Part shown: piece by piece, positions 46,775 to 59,191 of the stretch
Layout of the letters: each line of letters opens with the position of its first letter
How positions within the stretch are numbered: position 1 is the first letter of the stretch
From: Akebia trifoliata
Taxonomy: Eukaryota > Streptophyta > Magnoliopsida > Ranunculales > Lardizabalaceae
NCBI GenBank assembly: GCA_017979445.1
Contig: CM030706.1
Span: 10,340,967-10,404,966 of the forward strand
Reading direction: 5' to 3'
Length of the DNA stretch: 64,000 nucleotides
Made by a program: the position numbers and the translations under genes
The notes under the pieces: model-generated
Told to the model about the DNA's origin: nothing
Seen by the model: only the letters and a program-made list of their open reading frames with translations
The model's database searches: none

Positions 46775-48292
46775 TGTAGACACCTCATTTTCGCACTCGT
46801 ATGATATATCAACTCGTCAACTCGATTGTGACGGTTTCCAATGATGAATGAATATTCCAATATTTTTTTATTTATTACTAGATATGTTTCAAAAATTCAA
46901 ATGAGGCAGCTCAAGCAAAGAAAACTTTAGAAACCACGCTATGCTAGGAAAATATGACCCAAAAACATAGAAATCATTACTTTGAGACAAAAAAAAAAGT
47001 TTTACATGAAAATTCACTAAAAATGATCAAATTACCAAAATACTCTTAACATCAAAACATTCATAGAGCCTATGTTATGCGTAAGAAAACTTTTGTGAAT
47101 ACATAAAATAACGAATTAAAACTAGATAAATTATTTTGCCAACTTTCACCAAATTTGACAAAATTACAAAAATACCCCTCATAAGATCCACGATCATTTC
47201 ATGCCAAAAAATCTATAAATGATACAAACCGATACCCCCATTGAATTCCTTACGAAAAATCAATTTCAAAACATCCCAAAACATCGAAAAACGATTTCGA
47301 AACACAAAAATCCTCTTTGAGGGCAAAATGATAATTTTCCAACCCTAAAAATATAAAATTTTGAAATTAATAATTAAAATTTTAATGAACGTAACACGAA
47401 ATCTTAATAAATTAAATTTAAAATTTTAAATAAATAAAATCAATTAATTAAGCCCACGAGCTAAATTTTAAGTGGTGGTCCACTTATTTAAGTGAGGCCC
47501 ACCTAATATTTATTAGAATGCCACTTTATTTGGGGTCTCAAAGAATTAAAATATAATCAGGGGGGTTTTCCAAAAAAAATTAAAAAATATTCTTTCATTA
47601 TACGTAAAAATAGAAATCGTAATTCAAAATCCTAATTAACCTTATCTTAAAGAGACTTTGTCAAACTAAAAAACTTTCAAAAAACTCTATGAAAAGGAGC
47701 CTCCACAACCCAATCTCGCAGGTCAAGAGAAATCCTAGGAAAGAGAAGCCAAAAACTCTACCCAACTTTCCCAAAATCCTAAATCTGAAGTCTTAAGTAT
47801 TTATTTAACACCTAAACCTCCTTTTCTACTAAAAAAAATATTAAAAAATCCTCAAAAAAATTCAAAATCCCTCAAAATACCTAGAACATCCAACAAATAC
47901 CCAAATCTAGGAGGAGAATATCACATCTCAAAGATCGAAAGATGATCTAATGACGGAGACAAAAACAAGAAGACTCATATGAAGAACGCACTCTACTAGT
48001 ACTGAGGGAATCGATCGTCACACTCACCCAGGTACATTTTTATTTTATTTTATTGTTTAGGTTTTTTTTAGCAATGTAATTTTTTAAAAAGTAGAGACCG
48101 ACATTTGTCGGACGGGATTGGTGTCTAACACCTTCCAATCCCATAACATGATTCCCGGACCCGTTCTTCTTGTAGATCAATATTTTTTATCCGTTTAAAG
48201 TCATGATTCGATTCATAAATCATAAAACTAGGTGGTGACTCTCCAAAACCCAAAAAAGTGGATCCACAACCTAGAGATTGAAGGCCCTTTCA
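46775..48292 (+). repeat. 3' LTR of the defective Tat element
   Basis: The 1518-bp repeat starts TGTAGACACC and ends AAGGCCCTTTCA. It aligns with the 5' LTR over its length with many substitutions. Examples are shared TTAGAAACCACGCTA and CCCTAAAAATATAAAATTTT. Confidence 0.9.
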
Positions 48293-48676
48293 CAATGGAA
48301 GTTCACCACACCGAGATTGAGTTAAAAGTTTTGGTCTCGAAATTTGGTCAGGATACTTGTTTGGTCTTCCAAGTAAAATGCAATGTCTATTTTCTAATTT
48401 CAGGACCCAATTTGATGGTTTAATATTTGATCTATACAATGAACATGCGTAATTAGGATTTTTCGACAAATATAATTATTTATGTACAATTAAACCTAAT
48501 TAGCATACAAGAATATACAACGTGATATTTCAAAGCTTAACATGATTATTAACTTAATATGGAAAAAAAGAGACAAAAATTGAGATAAATGTTCGGTAAA
48601 AATGTGGATAAAGCAGTGTTTGAGACACTAATCAACAATATTATGATATTCAACTGAATAGGTATATATATTTAGG

Positions 48677-48895
48677 GTGACCATGCCAGGCTACTTTTTG
48701 GGCATGCCAACATGCCCCCTAGTTGGAAGGAAAGATAAAAATGACCCTTCTACTCAACTGGTTGTATACAACCCACATAGGGTGGCTCAAAAATTAGGCT
48801 ATGATTATGACGTACTTCGAAAGTGGACGTCAGAAGAATTCAATTCTGTCGAAGCAACCATGAACTATTTCTTTAGAAACTTAAGCAAAAAATAG
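48677..48895 (+). pseudogene. Fragment resembling the C-terminal part of a PMD protein
   Basis: The 72-codon frame contains VVYNPHRVAQKLGYDYDV and FNSVEATMNYFFRNLSK. The YNPHRVAxQxGYDxxVL pattern resembles the segment after the core of plant mobile domain proteins. No other PMD sequence is nearby. The match is short and the call tentative. Confidence 0.4.
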
Positions 48896-49009
48896 AGAGT
48901 GGCATTGAATGGTCACTAAGGTCTGACGACGGAAGGCTAAAGAAGATATTGATTATAATTACTATTTATTTTTTTTAAAAGAAAGATAGACATACAACAC
49001 CGTAATAAA

Positions 49010-50060
49010 ATAGCAACTATGATTATCATATTTTGTGCGAACGCAATTTTCTTGTATGTTAGAAGTTGAAGATCACTTCAAAGACAACCAATTTTAAATT
49101 GAGATTACGAAAGAATCAATATATTGAGAAGATTATATTATGAGAGTGACATAAATTATCATGAAAATCTTTGAACTAATTGGATGACATTTCGTAGATT
49201 ATGTAAACATTTGAAGGAACTTAGGATTAAATGATGGAAAGTGGATGAAAAATGCCAGAATAGATTGTCATTTTTCTTATTATTATTGGGCATGATATGA
49301 AAAATAAGCGTACAAAATTTAGTTTCATTAGATCTGGGAAATAGTAAATCGATACTTTTATAATGTTCTTAGAATAGTTATTAATATATACAAGGATGTT
49401 ATGAAATTTGTTAATTATGATTATTCACCCTGATATACTAATAGAGATTAGTCGTATTACTTTGAAGTAAATTATAGTCAATTTAATCTTATGAATTTTA
49501 TTTTAAATTCAAGCTCTCATAAATTCTTATACTAATAAGTTTTCACTTAACATAGGATGTTGTGAGTGCTATTGATGATACTTATATATATCATGGTTTC
49601 TTTAGAAGATCAAGCTAGGTACTACAATAGAAAATGAGATATTTGTCAAAATATACTAGTAGCTTGTCATTTGATATGAAGTTTACATATGTACTTACTG
49701 GTTGGGAGGGTTCGACACATAATGGTAAACTGTTGAGAGATGCAATAAAGATTAATCGAATGGACAAATTTATTGTACCATTTGGTATGTTAAATGATAT
49801 ATTATATGATATATAACTATCTAATATTATTTTTGGTAAAATTAAAATAGTTTATTTTTTTCATATAGTAACTACTATTTTGTAGATGTAGGATTTACAA
49901 ATATTCTAGGATTTCTAATATCATATTGTTGTATAAAATATCATTTAAATGATCATTAGGGACGTGTCCTATCTAATGTTAAATAGATTTACAACTATCG
50001 TTATTCTTCATTACGTAATGTAGTTGAACTACATTAAGATTAAGATGAATCAAATGAGGA
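49010..50060 (+). pseudogene. Decayed PIF/Harbinger transposase
   Basis: Plus-strand pieces in changing frames follow the order of a PIF/Harbinger transposase. They are the helical N-terminal region near 49170-49300 (MTFRRLCKHLKELRIK, FFLLLLGM), AIDDTYIYH near 49570 (first catalytic Asp), and SFDMKFTYVLTGWEGSTHNG at 49666-49727. In the last, the second catalytic Asp position reads Asn. After an intron-like gap come YYFVDVGFTNILGFL and SLRNVVE near 49880-50030. Many stops and shifts are present, so it is inactive. Confidence 0.75.
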
Positions 50061-50439
50061 AGAGTAGGACAAGATGTTAATTGAAGAAGAATGAATCATT
50101 ATTTTAACATTTCCTACATGGATTGCAAAAAGAAATGTCATCAACAGTTATAATATTTTTATTTCTTGTTGATTGGTAGATATTATTATGAAAGTGTGTG
50201 AATTACATATTTTTAAATATAAAGTCAATGTGTTTAATTTTATATTTGATGTGAATTTTTTTTGAGTTGATCATTGTATTTATTTGAATATAGTGATTAA
50301 TTTTTGTTGATTTAACTATTATATATTTAATATATTGGTATTTATATTTATATTCATAAAATTATATAGGATGAATAAGTCATCGCAAAATGCAACTGTT
50401 CAAAACAAAATAAATAATGGAATAAAGAACATTGATGAT

Positions 50440-51000
50440 AATGATAAAAAAACTCAAATAAGATGAAATCCTAAGATGAATCACATATTTATTGATATCT
50501 CACTTAGAGCAACTTAGTGTTGGAGAAAATAATACGAATAATGGAGGGACTCGTGAAGACTTACGTCATACAAGTAATGTTGTTACAATGGGAGCTGGTA
50601 AAATAATGTATTATAAAAATATTCATAATAGACTTAAAACATTTATGAAATTGTACCTTGGTGCAATAAGTGTTATAAATCAAAGTGAATTTGGACAAGA
50701 TCCTGAAACCAATAAAGTAATAATAAACAAGATAACGTGAAATTTTTTTATCGAGATATGAGAATCCTACATCTACATATTATTTAATTTATATCATTTT
50801 TATTTAATATTTATATTTTAAACTTACTTAATCATTTTTTTCTTAATTAGAAACATCCTGGGATAATAGAATACAAGTCAAAACGCATCCCATATTATGA
50901 TGATCTTGCAAAATTAATTATAAATGATTAAACAGTTGGTGATTATAGTATGACACCGTTAGAATTAGATGATGAGACATATCCGTTATCTATCTCGTAG
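50440..51000 (+). pseudogene. Decayed Myb/SANT-like ORF1 of a PIF/Harbinger element
   Basis: After the transposase, plus-strand pieces include NPKMNHIFIDI at 50470, LKTFMKLYLGAISVINQSEF then GQDPETNKVI at 50632-50724, and HPGIIEYKSKRIPYYDDLAK at 50853-50913. They match the Myb/SANT-like DNA-binding domain of the accessory protein in plant PIF/Harbinger elements. It is interrupted by stops and shifts. Confidence 0.65.
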
Positions 51001-51004
51001 GGTA

Positions 51005-51560
51005 GCAAATCTGCGCTAGGTAATTCTCTTTTTAAAAATTCCTTTATGTGTTCGAAAACTAACCTTTTCATGGTATTTTCGCTTTTATCCTCGGTTAATA
51101 ATTAAGAAGTCGATGAGTGAGAGTTCTTTTTCTCGTCGATTTATTCCTTTTTTGAGTTCCTTTGCTTCAGTTTGTATCTCTATTAGTACCGAGAGTATTG
51201 CCACTTTGCTTGAGTTTGACATTGGTCGCCTTATAGAGTAGGGCCGCCCTCTATAAGCTGATTCTGTTCCTTCGTGAACTGAACCATACTTAGCCACTTC
51301 CCATCTATCTGACAGATTCTGAATCCACTGGTTCAACGAGACCAACTGAAAGCAGATCTACGCTTCGAGCTGCAACCAGAACAAGGGTACAAGCTGCCCC
51401 ATACGCTTCAAAGAAGCAACAAGCTACATATTTCTTTGTTCCATGACGCAAGAACACTGGTTGTATGCTAGGTGAACTTGTACGATTTTCTCCCCCTTTT
51501 TTGTATATGGACTGTTTTGGATTCTTCCTAACATGCATTCTCATAGTGCAGTAACAATTC
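51005..51560. other. Compositionally distinct insert, possibly of organelle origin
   Basis: This block has visibly higher GC than the AT-rich Harbinger remains on both sides and long open frames on the minus strand (51085-51345 and 51305-51544). It has no resemblance to the TE families here. Words such as AGCAGATCTACGCTTCGAGC read like plant mitochondrial DNA, but I could not confirm a match. It sits in the ORF1 remnant. Treat as a candidate nuclear mitochondrial insert. Confidence 0.35.
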
Positions 51561-52439
51561 GTTCTTATTATACTTATTCACACATATCGATTTATTATAT
51601 TAGAAAATCATAATACATTTCAAAATGATGAAAGTTTGTATGATACTGTTGAAAATGTCACTTATAATATTATCAAGCATGTTAATCCTTATGTGTCCGA
51701 GTGAGTATATCTTCAGATCGAAAAAGTCGTTGTATTAGTAATAAAGATAAAATTTTATAGAACTTGATTAATGCGGTTGAATGGATAACCGTTGCGTTGG
51801 ACTCTAATAATGTACCAGATACAGTTGTTATATAAGATGAATTGCGAAAGATGTTTGATATTTCTATTGATATTCTTTTAAATGTAATAAATTACCTTGG
51901 AGACAACTTAATTGTTGGTATAACATTTTTAAGGTTAGATGGAGCGTTAAAAATATTGTGATTGCTTTGTCGTCTATCTCGTGAAGACCGTTGAGATAAT
52001 TGTTACAACTTCTTATAGCTAGTTTATAGTTGCATGAACAATGTTATTTTTTTATGGATTGAACGATCGTTATTGATATATAGATTTTTAGTTTCACCAA
52101 ACAAAACAATTTATGTTAGTCGATTTGTTATTATTCATTGAATTTGTTGGTTGAATTTTTGGTTTGCTATTGTTCATTGAATGTGTTGGTTGACTTATTG
52201 ATTTTATTAATATTATTATTGCATAAATATTGTGTTTTTAGGCACCCTCAATTTTTGTCTGTTAAAAAGAATTTTTTAATTCAATTTTATAAAATGCGAT
52301 TTGTTTTTCAAAATTTTCAAAAAAAAAAAAATCATGACTTTTTGAATGATTTATATACAATTATAAAACATATCAAATTAAAATAAATTTTTTTGTTACT
52401 TTTTTATGCCACTTAAACAACCAAAAAAAAAATTTCGCA

Positions 52440-52532
52440 AAAATTTTCATGATGTGCACAAATAGTGGAAAATGATCTGCCTGGCAAATAATTTTTCAAG
52501 TAATATTTTCTCTGCAATCAAACACGCCCTTA
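52440..52532. repeat. Right terminus of a Harbinger-like element
   Basis: The sequence ends CTCTGCAATCAAACACGCCC followed by TTA (52530-52532). Read inward this is GGGCGTGTTTGATTGCAGAG, a PIF/Harbinger-like terminus next to a TTA target. The matching left terminus was not found between 48300 and 49000, so the element is incomplete or its left end is lost. Region 51560-52440 holds decayed ORF1-like sequence and AT-rich DNA. Confidence 0.55.
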
Positions 52533-54241
52533 CTGATAATTTTTCCATTAAAGATATAAATTAACTATTTATTTTTTCAAAAACTAAAAGTTATCTTATT
52601 TACACATAATTTTTTAGAAGAAATGACCTATTTTAGACTTTTATGCATGGTTTATATAGAAAATTGAAGAGCTTTATATATAAATCCAGATACTCTAATT
52701 GGTTACAATAAAAAGGGAATCAAAATTGAGATTTTTTGATTTTGAATAATGAGTACCATTAACTTCCCTAGCATGCACAGATATCTTATTGGGAATGTAT
52801 ATATACAATACTCTCAATTTCAGAGATCATTAATGCTAATGATCCTAGGATCCGGAATGCCATGTGGTATATTTTCGAGAGAAGTCAATGATTTTTTGTC
52901 CACGATTTAATGGGCCTATATTTAATTATCATTTATATTTTTGTGTATGGGCTCACGAGTCCAACTTTGAAGAACCTTCCTTGCATCATGATACGTTACT
53001 TTTATTTATTTATTTCAAGTCTTTATTTTTTATAAATATTTAAGATACCTCCATGGAAACAATATGTGACTGTTCGTTTGAGCTTCATAAGCTAAGGGGC
53101 TATTCGTTTCAGTTTCAGAAGCGAGCTCTTTTTGCGTCTTTAGGCCCTGTTTGATTCAGCTGCCTGAATTTGCTGTCAGCTTCTGCTGTCAGAATCTACT
53201 GTCTAATCTGCTGTCAGAATCTGAAACACTGAAAAGCTTGTTTGTTACAGCTTCGTAAAAGTGCTGTGCTATTGACCAGAATCTGGTAATTATTGTTTGA
53301 TACAGCTTCTAGAAGCTGCTGTTTAGGGTAAAATGACCAGAATACCCTTAAAGTTGATAGAACACTCAAAATGCATAAAAATTTACCAGAATACCCTTAT
53401 AAATATATAATTACACTAAATATATATAAATATAATAAAATTATATAAAAAATTTTAAAAATAATTGTATTATTTTTAAAATATTTATAATTCAAAAAAA
53501 ATTATAGAAAATTTTATAATTCTACAGAAATTTCGGCAGCATCTCCTCTTAAAAATGTACATATGAAATTTTCCTGATAAACAAAATACCTGCATAATAC
53601 GCAATTGAACATTCACATTACATCATATATACATAACATATCCACATCACATCATATATACATAACACATCCACATAACTTCTAATTTACATTCTGACAT
53701 CATTTAAACATAATAATCATAGTTAATATAATAAGTAAAATTGAAATAAATAAAAACATGAAAAATATACATCCAACAAATGCATACAAAATATATTTTT
53801 CATTCTTCTTATTTGACTCCGTTACTTTATCTTAAGGAACATTATCATTGATAATGTCAACTTCATCTGCCCACACAGAAGACCTTGCATGTCTCTATAA
53901 AGTAAAATAACACATGAATTAATATCAGTCTCACCAAATATAAATATGCACCCAACATTAATATCAATATCATATTACCTACCAAGATAGACACCTATAA
54001 AACATCCTCCCATAATTTTTTTTTGTTTTAGCTGTGATTAATGTCATCACTCGACCACATGAACAACATGGTGGATTACGTATAATTTGCCATCAATGCT
54101 ATTCATCATACACAAAGAACATAAATAAATAAGCATAGAATCTTCAAAATATAATTAAAAACAGTATAATCTTTATTCCAACATCGAATAACAGTATTTA
54201 TAATAATAATACAAAGTAAAAAAAATTAATATGAAAATGCA

Positions 54242-55632
54242 TCAATTATTGCCAGTAAAAATGGCATCAGCTATTGAATCCCTATGCATTTTTATTGTTT
54301 GTTGACTCTGACGACCTACTGATGGGGGAACTGAATACTCTTGATCAATGATCCCGTCTTCTTCCTCTTTCATTGCCCCTTCTTCCTCGAATCGAATAAA
54401 TTCTTCATCGGCAATCGTATGTTTTCTGATAAAATTGTGTAATGCCATGCAGGCCACAATAATGTTTCGTTGTTTGTCCAAATTATAGGAACGCATTATC
54501 TTCAAGATAGGCCATTTTGCCTTCAAAATCTCAAAGGTTCATTCGATCACATTCCGAAGTGAAGAATGTAAATGATTGAACATTTCTTGTCGACCATTTG
54601 CCCGTGACTTCCGATAGTCTTGTAGATGGTATCGAACACCTCGGTAAAGTGCGGGATAACCTTCCATGAGCGGGTACCCAACATCTACCAGATAGTATTT
54701 ACCTATTATCCAAAATAAATTTATATTGCCTAATCTTGAATATAAATATATATAATTGACAAACTTTTAAATACAGACCTGGTGGAGGATATGGAAAATT
54801 TAAATTGGGAGTATTCAATGTCTCAAGGAAGACCCGTGAATCATTAGTCGATCCTTCCCAACCAACCACCATATGAGTGAACAACATGTCAAACGAACAT
54901 GTTGCCATTATATTTTGCGTGAGTCTCTTATGTCCTCGATATTGCATTTGGTCTGCTATTAGTACAAATGCACTAACATGTGTTCCGTCTATCGCTCCAA
55001 TACAACCCTACATATTTTTTAATTATATTAATCTATAAACATTAATAAAATAAATATATTTAAAGTGTATGTATATGAAAAATTACCTTAAAATATGACA
55101 AAAAACGAGGATTGTTACAGATGTGCGGAGAGACTTTATTGAGGTCGGGAGGTACAATCAAGGACATTGACAAGTTCACAATCTCCAAAAGAATTATGTT
55201 GAAGTACTTGCTAACCGTTTCAAGTGAATGAACAAAACGATCTGCAATTACTCTCTGTCCTTGATTATGTCCTATTATCAATAGGAATATCGCTACTTGT
55301 TCCTGAATAGTAATATATCGTTGCATCTTTAGCAGACCCCGTTCCTCCAAAATGGAACATAGATTCACAAATACATGACTTTCCATTCTAAACAGTGAGT
55401 GGCACGTCGTATTATCATTCAGTGTTTTCCGCATAAAATCAATCCCCTTGAACGGACAATTACTATGTTCCTCCCTATCTAAGACATTCTCACAATAAAA
55501 TAAAAAACCTAGGATGACTCCTCTCGTGCCTATATTTAAAATACTTGACCCAACAGTATTATTGGTATCATCATTTGAATCCATGGTATCAGTCGTATCA
55601 ACAGTATTTGTACTATCAACATCTGAATCCAT
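54242..55632 (-). pseudogene. PIF/Harbinger (HARBI1-like) DDE transposase, one in-frame stop
   Basis: Three exons (55632-55087, 55007-54779, 54702-54242) join with GT-AG introns and matching phase into about 411 codons, a usual length for this family. The N-terminal helical region (MESHVFVNLCSILEERGLL) precedes the DDE nuclease domain: CIGAIDGTH gives the first Asp, VGWEGSTNDSRVF the second, and SLRNVIE the catalytic Glu. HNFIRKH follows. The next codon after that Glu is TGA (54539-54541), where relatives usually have Arg; a CGA to TGA change at a CpG would explain it. The rest is intact. The protein would cut and paste the element with the help of ORF1. Confidence 0.85.
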
Positions 55633-55983
55633 TTGACCTGTTTATTGATCCATATTAGTTGTATATACACCTAACTTACAATACACAATAATATGATATC
55701 CAAAACATACAACAAAACTCATTATCCACAATATTAATCACAATAAACATCCAATAGTGCAAATAATATCCATCTATAGGAAAATATAATATATGTCTAA
55801 CAAAAATTAACATATCCATCTAATAGAGTATATTACATCATATTAGTGCAAAAAGTAACCAATGTATATTGCACCCTATAGGTGCATCATCAAACCAACA
55901 TAAATATAAAAGTAACCAAGTATATTGCACCCTATAGGTGCATCCCAAAACCAACATAATATAAAAATAACATAAAAAAATGT

Positions 55984-57029
55984 CTAACAATCTCTCCCAG
56001 CCAGATAATCAGTCATCTCGCTCTCCAACCACCTAAGACGAATATCTGTTGATCGTAACCCACAAAAAATCTCTCTAAATTGCTTGTTTTTCATAAACAT
56101 CTTCAACGCAAAATGATAGAGATCACTGTTGGGGGTTATATCTATTAGCTGGTCTAAGAGGTCGATTGACTCTTGAATAGTGCCTTTCTTAACAGATGTC
56201 TGATTGATAGAAGCAGATGTCTGATTGTTAACTGCATCTACGAGCTTCTCCAATGATTGGCCAATTAGCATAGCATGAGTCATCTTTTGCCTATGACCCT
56301 GAGGTTGTAGAATATCGCCACTTCTGCGTCGAACATGATCTGTGGGTGGGGGTACAGTAGTGGTAGCATCATCCCCTAACTCATCAGCATCATCAGAAGT
56401 AAAGTCTAGAGGCGTCTGAGACTCCGGGGGCAAGGTTTCCATGACATCTTTAGATCATCCCCAAGATTATCTGGTTGGTTCACTGATGTAGATGACATTG
56501 TACCAGATGCAGGCGACCACATCCGGCTACCAGTAGCATATGTGCCTCCAAAGATTACATCTAATTGTTTCGCAAACATTAAAGGCTTCGATCGAAATAT
56601 TACATCTTTTGGATGATGCTTTAAAAAATAAAAATTCTAAATTATATATAAAAGAAATAAAAAAAATTTAAATAAATGAAATAAAGAAGTAAAAAAAAAA
56701 TATACCTCTAATCACCCATCCCACCAATCCTCACTTGCATCTAATATACCCATCTCAACATTATAATAGACGCCAGTATTTATGCAAATCTTATTCCAAC
56801 GTCCCCAAAGTCCTTTTGGTCTATCTCACTTATTTTTCATTTGCCTTCTATCATAGTATACGCCAATTATCCTTTTAAACTCCTTCACCAATGTTTCATA
56901 TCCGATCTTATCAAGTACTTTATGTGGTCTCCTCCCCTTTTTAACTAATTCATAGCATATCTTGACCCAAACTTCATGTTGTTTAGGTGTCCAATCTACT
57001 TTCGCACTTTTTGAATTGTTATCTTCCAT
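55984..57029 (-). pseudogene. Myb/SANT-like ORF1 of the PIF/Harbinger element, broken
   Basis: The likely start is ATG 57029 (MEDNNSKSAKVDWTPKQHEV), followed by a Trp-containing Myb/SANT-like helix region. TGA at 56826-56828 replaces a Trp in KNKWD. The domain continues to about 56706, where GAG|GTATA is a likely donor. The second exon starts near 56618 after AAAG and is 1 nt out of frame with the last part. That part (56442-55984) is open and ends in helices such as LYHFALKMFMKNKQFREIFC. ORF1 binds DNA and partners the transposase in this superfamily. The position of the frameshift, near 56445-56455, is inferred. Confidence 0.75.
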
Positions 57030-57719
57030 CTGCCAATGGTAATAATAACAGTAGTGCATGGAACAAAATATGTCATATTCTACAGATATATATTTTGATT
57101 TTTGCATAATGTATAATCAAAGAGAGAAACCAGGAGGCAATGTCAGGCTATCTTATAAATAGCCGGAAGAACGCACAGTTCTCAGTCCCACGGTGAGGGA
57201 TCCTTGTGTTCTCAATCTTTGACTGTACAGAGTACATTAATTGATGTGTGTGTGTGTGCATGTGTAAGATAAAGAAAATCATTCATGATTCAAATATTCA
57301 AACTTTAAACTCAATTAACGACAACCACCACCAAACACAAACATCAAACAAACATGATTCAATTCAAACTTTAAAAAAAAAAACCATCACAATTCCACAA
57401 CATCCAACAAACATGATTCAAATATTCAAACTTTAAAACTTAGTGCGATTGTCAGTAAAGACTCTTTTGTTAAAATCCAGTCCTTACTCGAGCAAACCTT
57501 ACATTATGAATCATGCTACCATTATGAATCCAGCCTTTACTGGAATTTCAGCAAGAAATACATATTGAGTATCTTATTTTACAAATATATTAAATGAGTT
57601 CGGATTCTTTAATTCTGAGAGTTGGTTAGCTAATTTACAAATAGAAAATATTTCCTAAAGATTGATCTAAAAATATTATCTTGTGCATTTGGTGAAAAAA
57701 GATATAAAATCATATTATC

Positions 57720-58060
57720 TTGTCCATTCATTAAGCAGAAATCAATCCGATCCGAATACATGCCTTATTTTCTAATTATTAATGTTAAAAAAATATAAAA
57801 TCATATAAATTTTTTTTAAAAATCTACTTTCCAACTAAATATAGAGGAAAATCAAAAAGACAAAACGTTTTATTTATATGTACGTACATGAAATTAAGAA
57901 TAATAAAAAAGTATTAAAATATGTTCGGATTGGATTTGTTTGGGAATGGATTGGGGTAGATCTGAATCTGATCTGAAATTGTTTCCGATTTAAGATTCCA
58001 ATCCGAAAATCCGATTTTTCATGTTTTTTGGATCAAATCGGTTCGAACATCGAATGTATT
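57720..58060 (-). repeat. Diverged, inverted copy of the 700-bp satellite unit
   Basis: Read on the minus strand, this segment follows the satellite unit in order: AAAAAACATGAAAAATCGGA, GGAATCTTAAATCGG, ATTCTTAATTTCATGTACGT, TTTTGATTTTCCTCTATAT, then ATTCGGATCGGATTGATTT. It is about half a unit and clearly more diverged than the array copies. Confidence 0.8.
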
Positions 58061-58469
58061 TCGGATCTACGTCAAACATGTCGTTTATTATCAACCAACT
58101 TGCTATTGTCAACCAATTTACAAACATAAAAATTCCATGTGAGTAACATCCACATCATCCACATCATCCAATTTACAAACCAAAAAACAAAATAAAACCA
58201 ATTTAAATTGCCACTGTCAGTTCTCTTTGAACCACTCACCATATCAACTCTAAAAATTCATCCAGGCAGACCAAAAATGCACTAAGTCAGACTTACAAAA
58301 TTAATCCACAGTCATACTTATATAAAAAAAAACATTCATCATTTCAACTTATTTACATAAATAAAGATGAAAATTTTAACCTGATTTGATTGAATCCAGA
58401 GATTTTACATTTCAGAAAAAAAAATCATCATTTAAAAGAAAAAATCACAGATCAGAGGAAGGTTGTATT

Positions 58470-59000
58470 TGATTGTACCTGCTGTTAGATCTTGTAGTAG
58501 ATTGTGAGAGAGATCGGACAGAAATCGCAGTTGGTGTTTGAAGCTTGTGAGAGATCGGAGATGGAATGAATCAGATCTGTAATTTTGGTGTTGCTACCGT
58601 ACAGATCAATCGAGAGAGAAGAGAGGTAGGGATCGATTGAGAAATAAATGGGTTTCGTTTGGTTGGGAAGGGGTTGCTTTGTGTGAGATCGAGAGGGAGA
58701 ATGAAAAGAGGTGTGATGGTATCGTCGATGGCGTCAATCGGAGATGCGTGCTGTCGTCATGGCGATCTACAGGTGGTTTCGGTTGAACGAAGAACAGCTG
58801 CGTGCTGTTGAGAAGAAGAAAGAGATGAAGAAGAGAAGAACCGAGCGAGGTTTTTTCGAGAAGAAGAGATGAAGAAGAGAAGAGCCGTGCGGTTCTGTCG
58901 CAGGAGCTGCTGTTCGAGTTTGTCGCAGAGAATGGAAGAAGAGAAGTGGAGAAGAGATTGATGGATCGAGGGGGTATTTCGATCTTTCTAAGCAAATCGT
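58470..59000 (-). promoter_or_regulatory. Possible 5' leader region of the Harbinger genes
   Basis: On the minus strand this GC-richer, CT-rich region (CTTCTTCATCTCTTCTTCTC and similar) ends at ATCTAACAGCAG|GTACAATC near 58478, which looks like a 5' splice site. It lies about 1.4 kb before ORF1 and could be a 5' UTR exon. The 139-aa ORF (58606-59025) has no recognisable domain. Region 57110-57720 contains nothing recognised. Confidence 0.35.
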
Positions 59001-59191
59001 TTTTCGGTGTTAAAAACTCCCGCAAACGCGAATGTGAAAAGCGCCTATTCTCAGCTTTTCCTAACAGCGTTTAGAAACGCAGATTTTTAACGCAATATTT
59101 ATTACCAAACGGTAATTTATGGGTGAAACACAGATTCACACCTCAAAAGCGCAAAAAAACGCGTTTTGAAGCGAAAACAAACAGCCGCTTA

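Larger units (their letters stand above)
38424..48292 (+). mobile_element. Complete but defective Tat-type Ty3/gypsy element with CAATG target duplications
   Basis: The 5' LTR (38424-40655, including a hAT insertion) and 3' LTR (46775-48292) bound a 6.1-kb interior. CAATG lies directly outside both ends (38419-38423 and 48293-48297), a perfect 5-bp target duplication. A degraded primer-binding site (40657-40674) and a polypurine tract (AAAGAGGGGTATC, 46762-46774) are in the right places. Inside are a repeat-rich leader, a small pre-RT fragment, an integrase C-terminal remnant and a repeat-rich 3' region. Gag and most of pol are missing or unrecognisable. The LTRs differ at many positions by eye, so the insertion is old. 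Confidence 0.9.
53094..59191 (-). mobile_element. PIF/Harbinger element with two genes, nested with related termini
   Basis: The left end TAAGGGGCTATTCGTTTCAG (53094) is the inverse of the right end, which reads TAAGCGGCTGTTTGTTTTCG when reversed from 59191. About 45 bp can be aligned, including AGAAGCG and TTTTTGCG. A further terminus-like TTAGGCCCTGTTTGATTCAG starts at 53143, so one Harbinger element may be nested inside another. Transposase (54242-55632) and Myb/SANT-like ORF1 (55984-57029) both read on the minus strand. Exact boundaries of inner and outer elements are uncertain. Confidence 0.6.
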
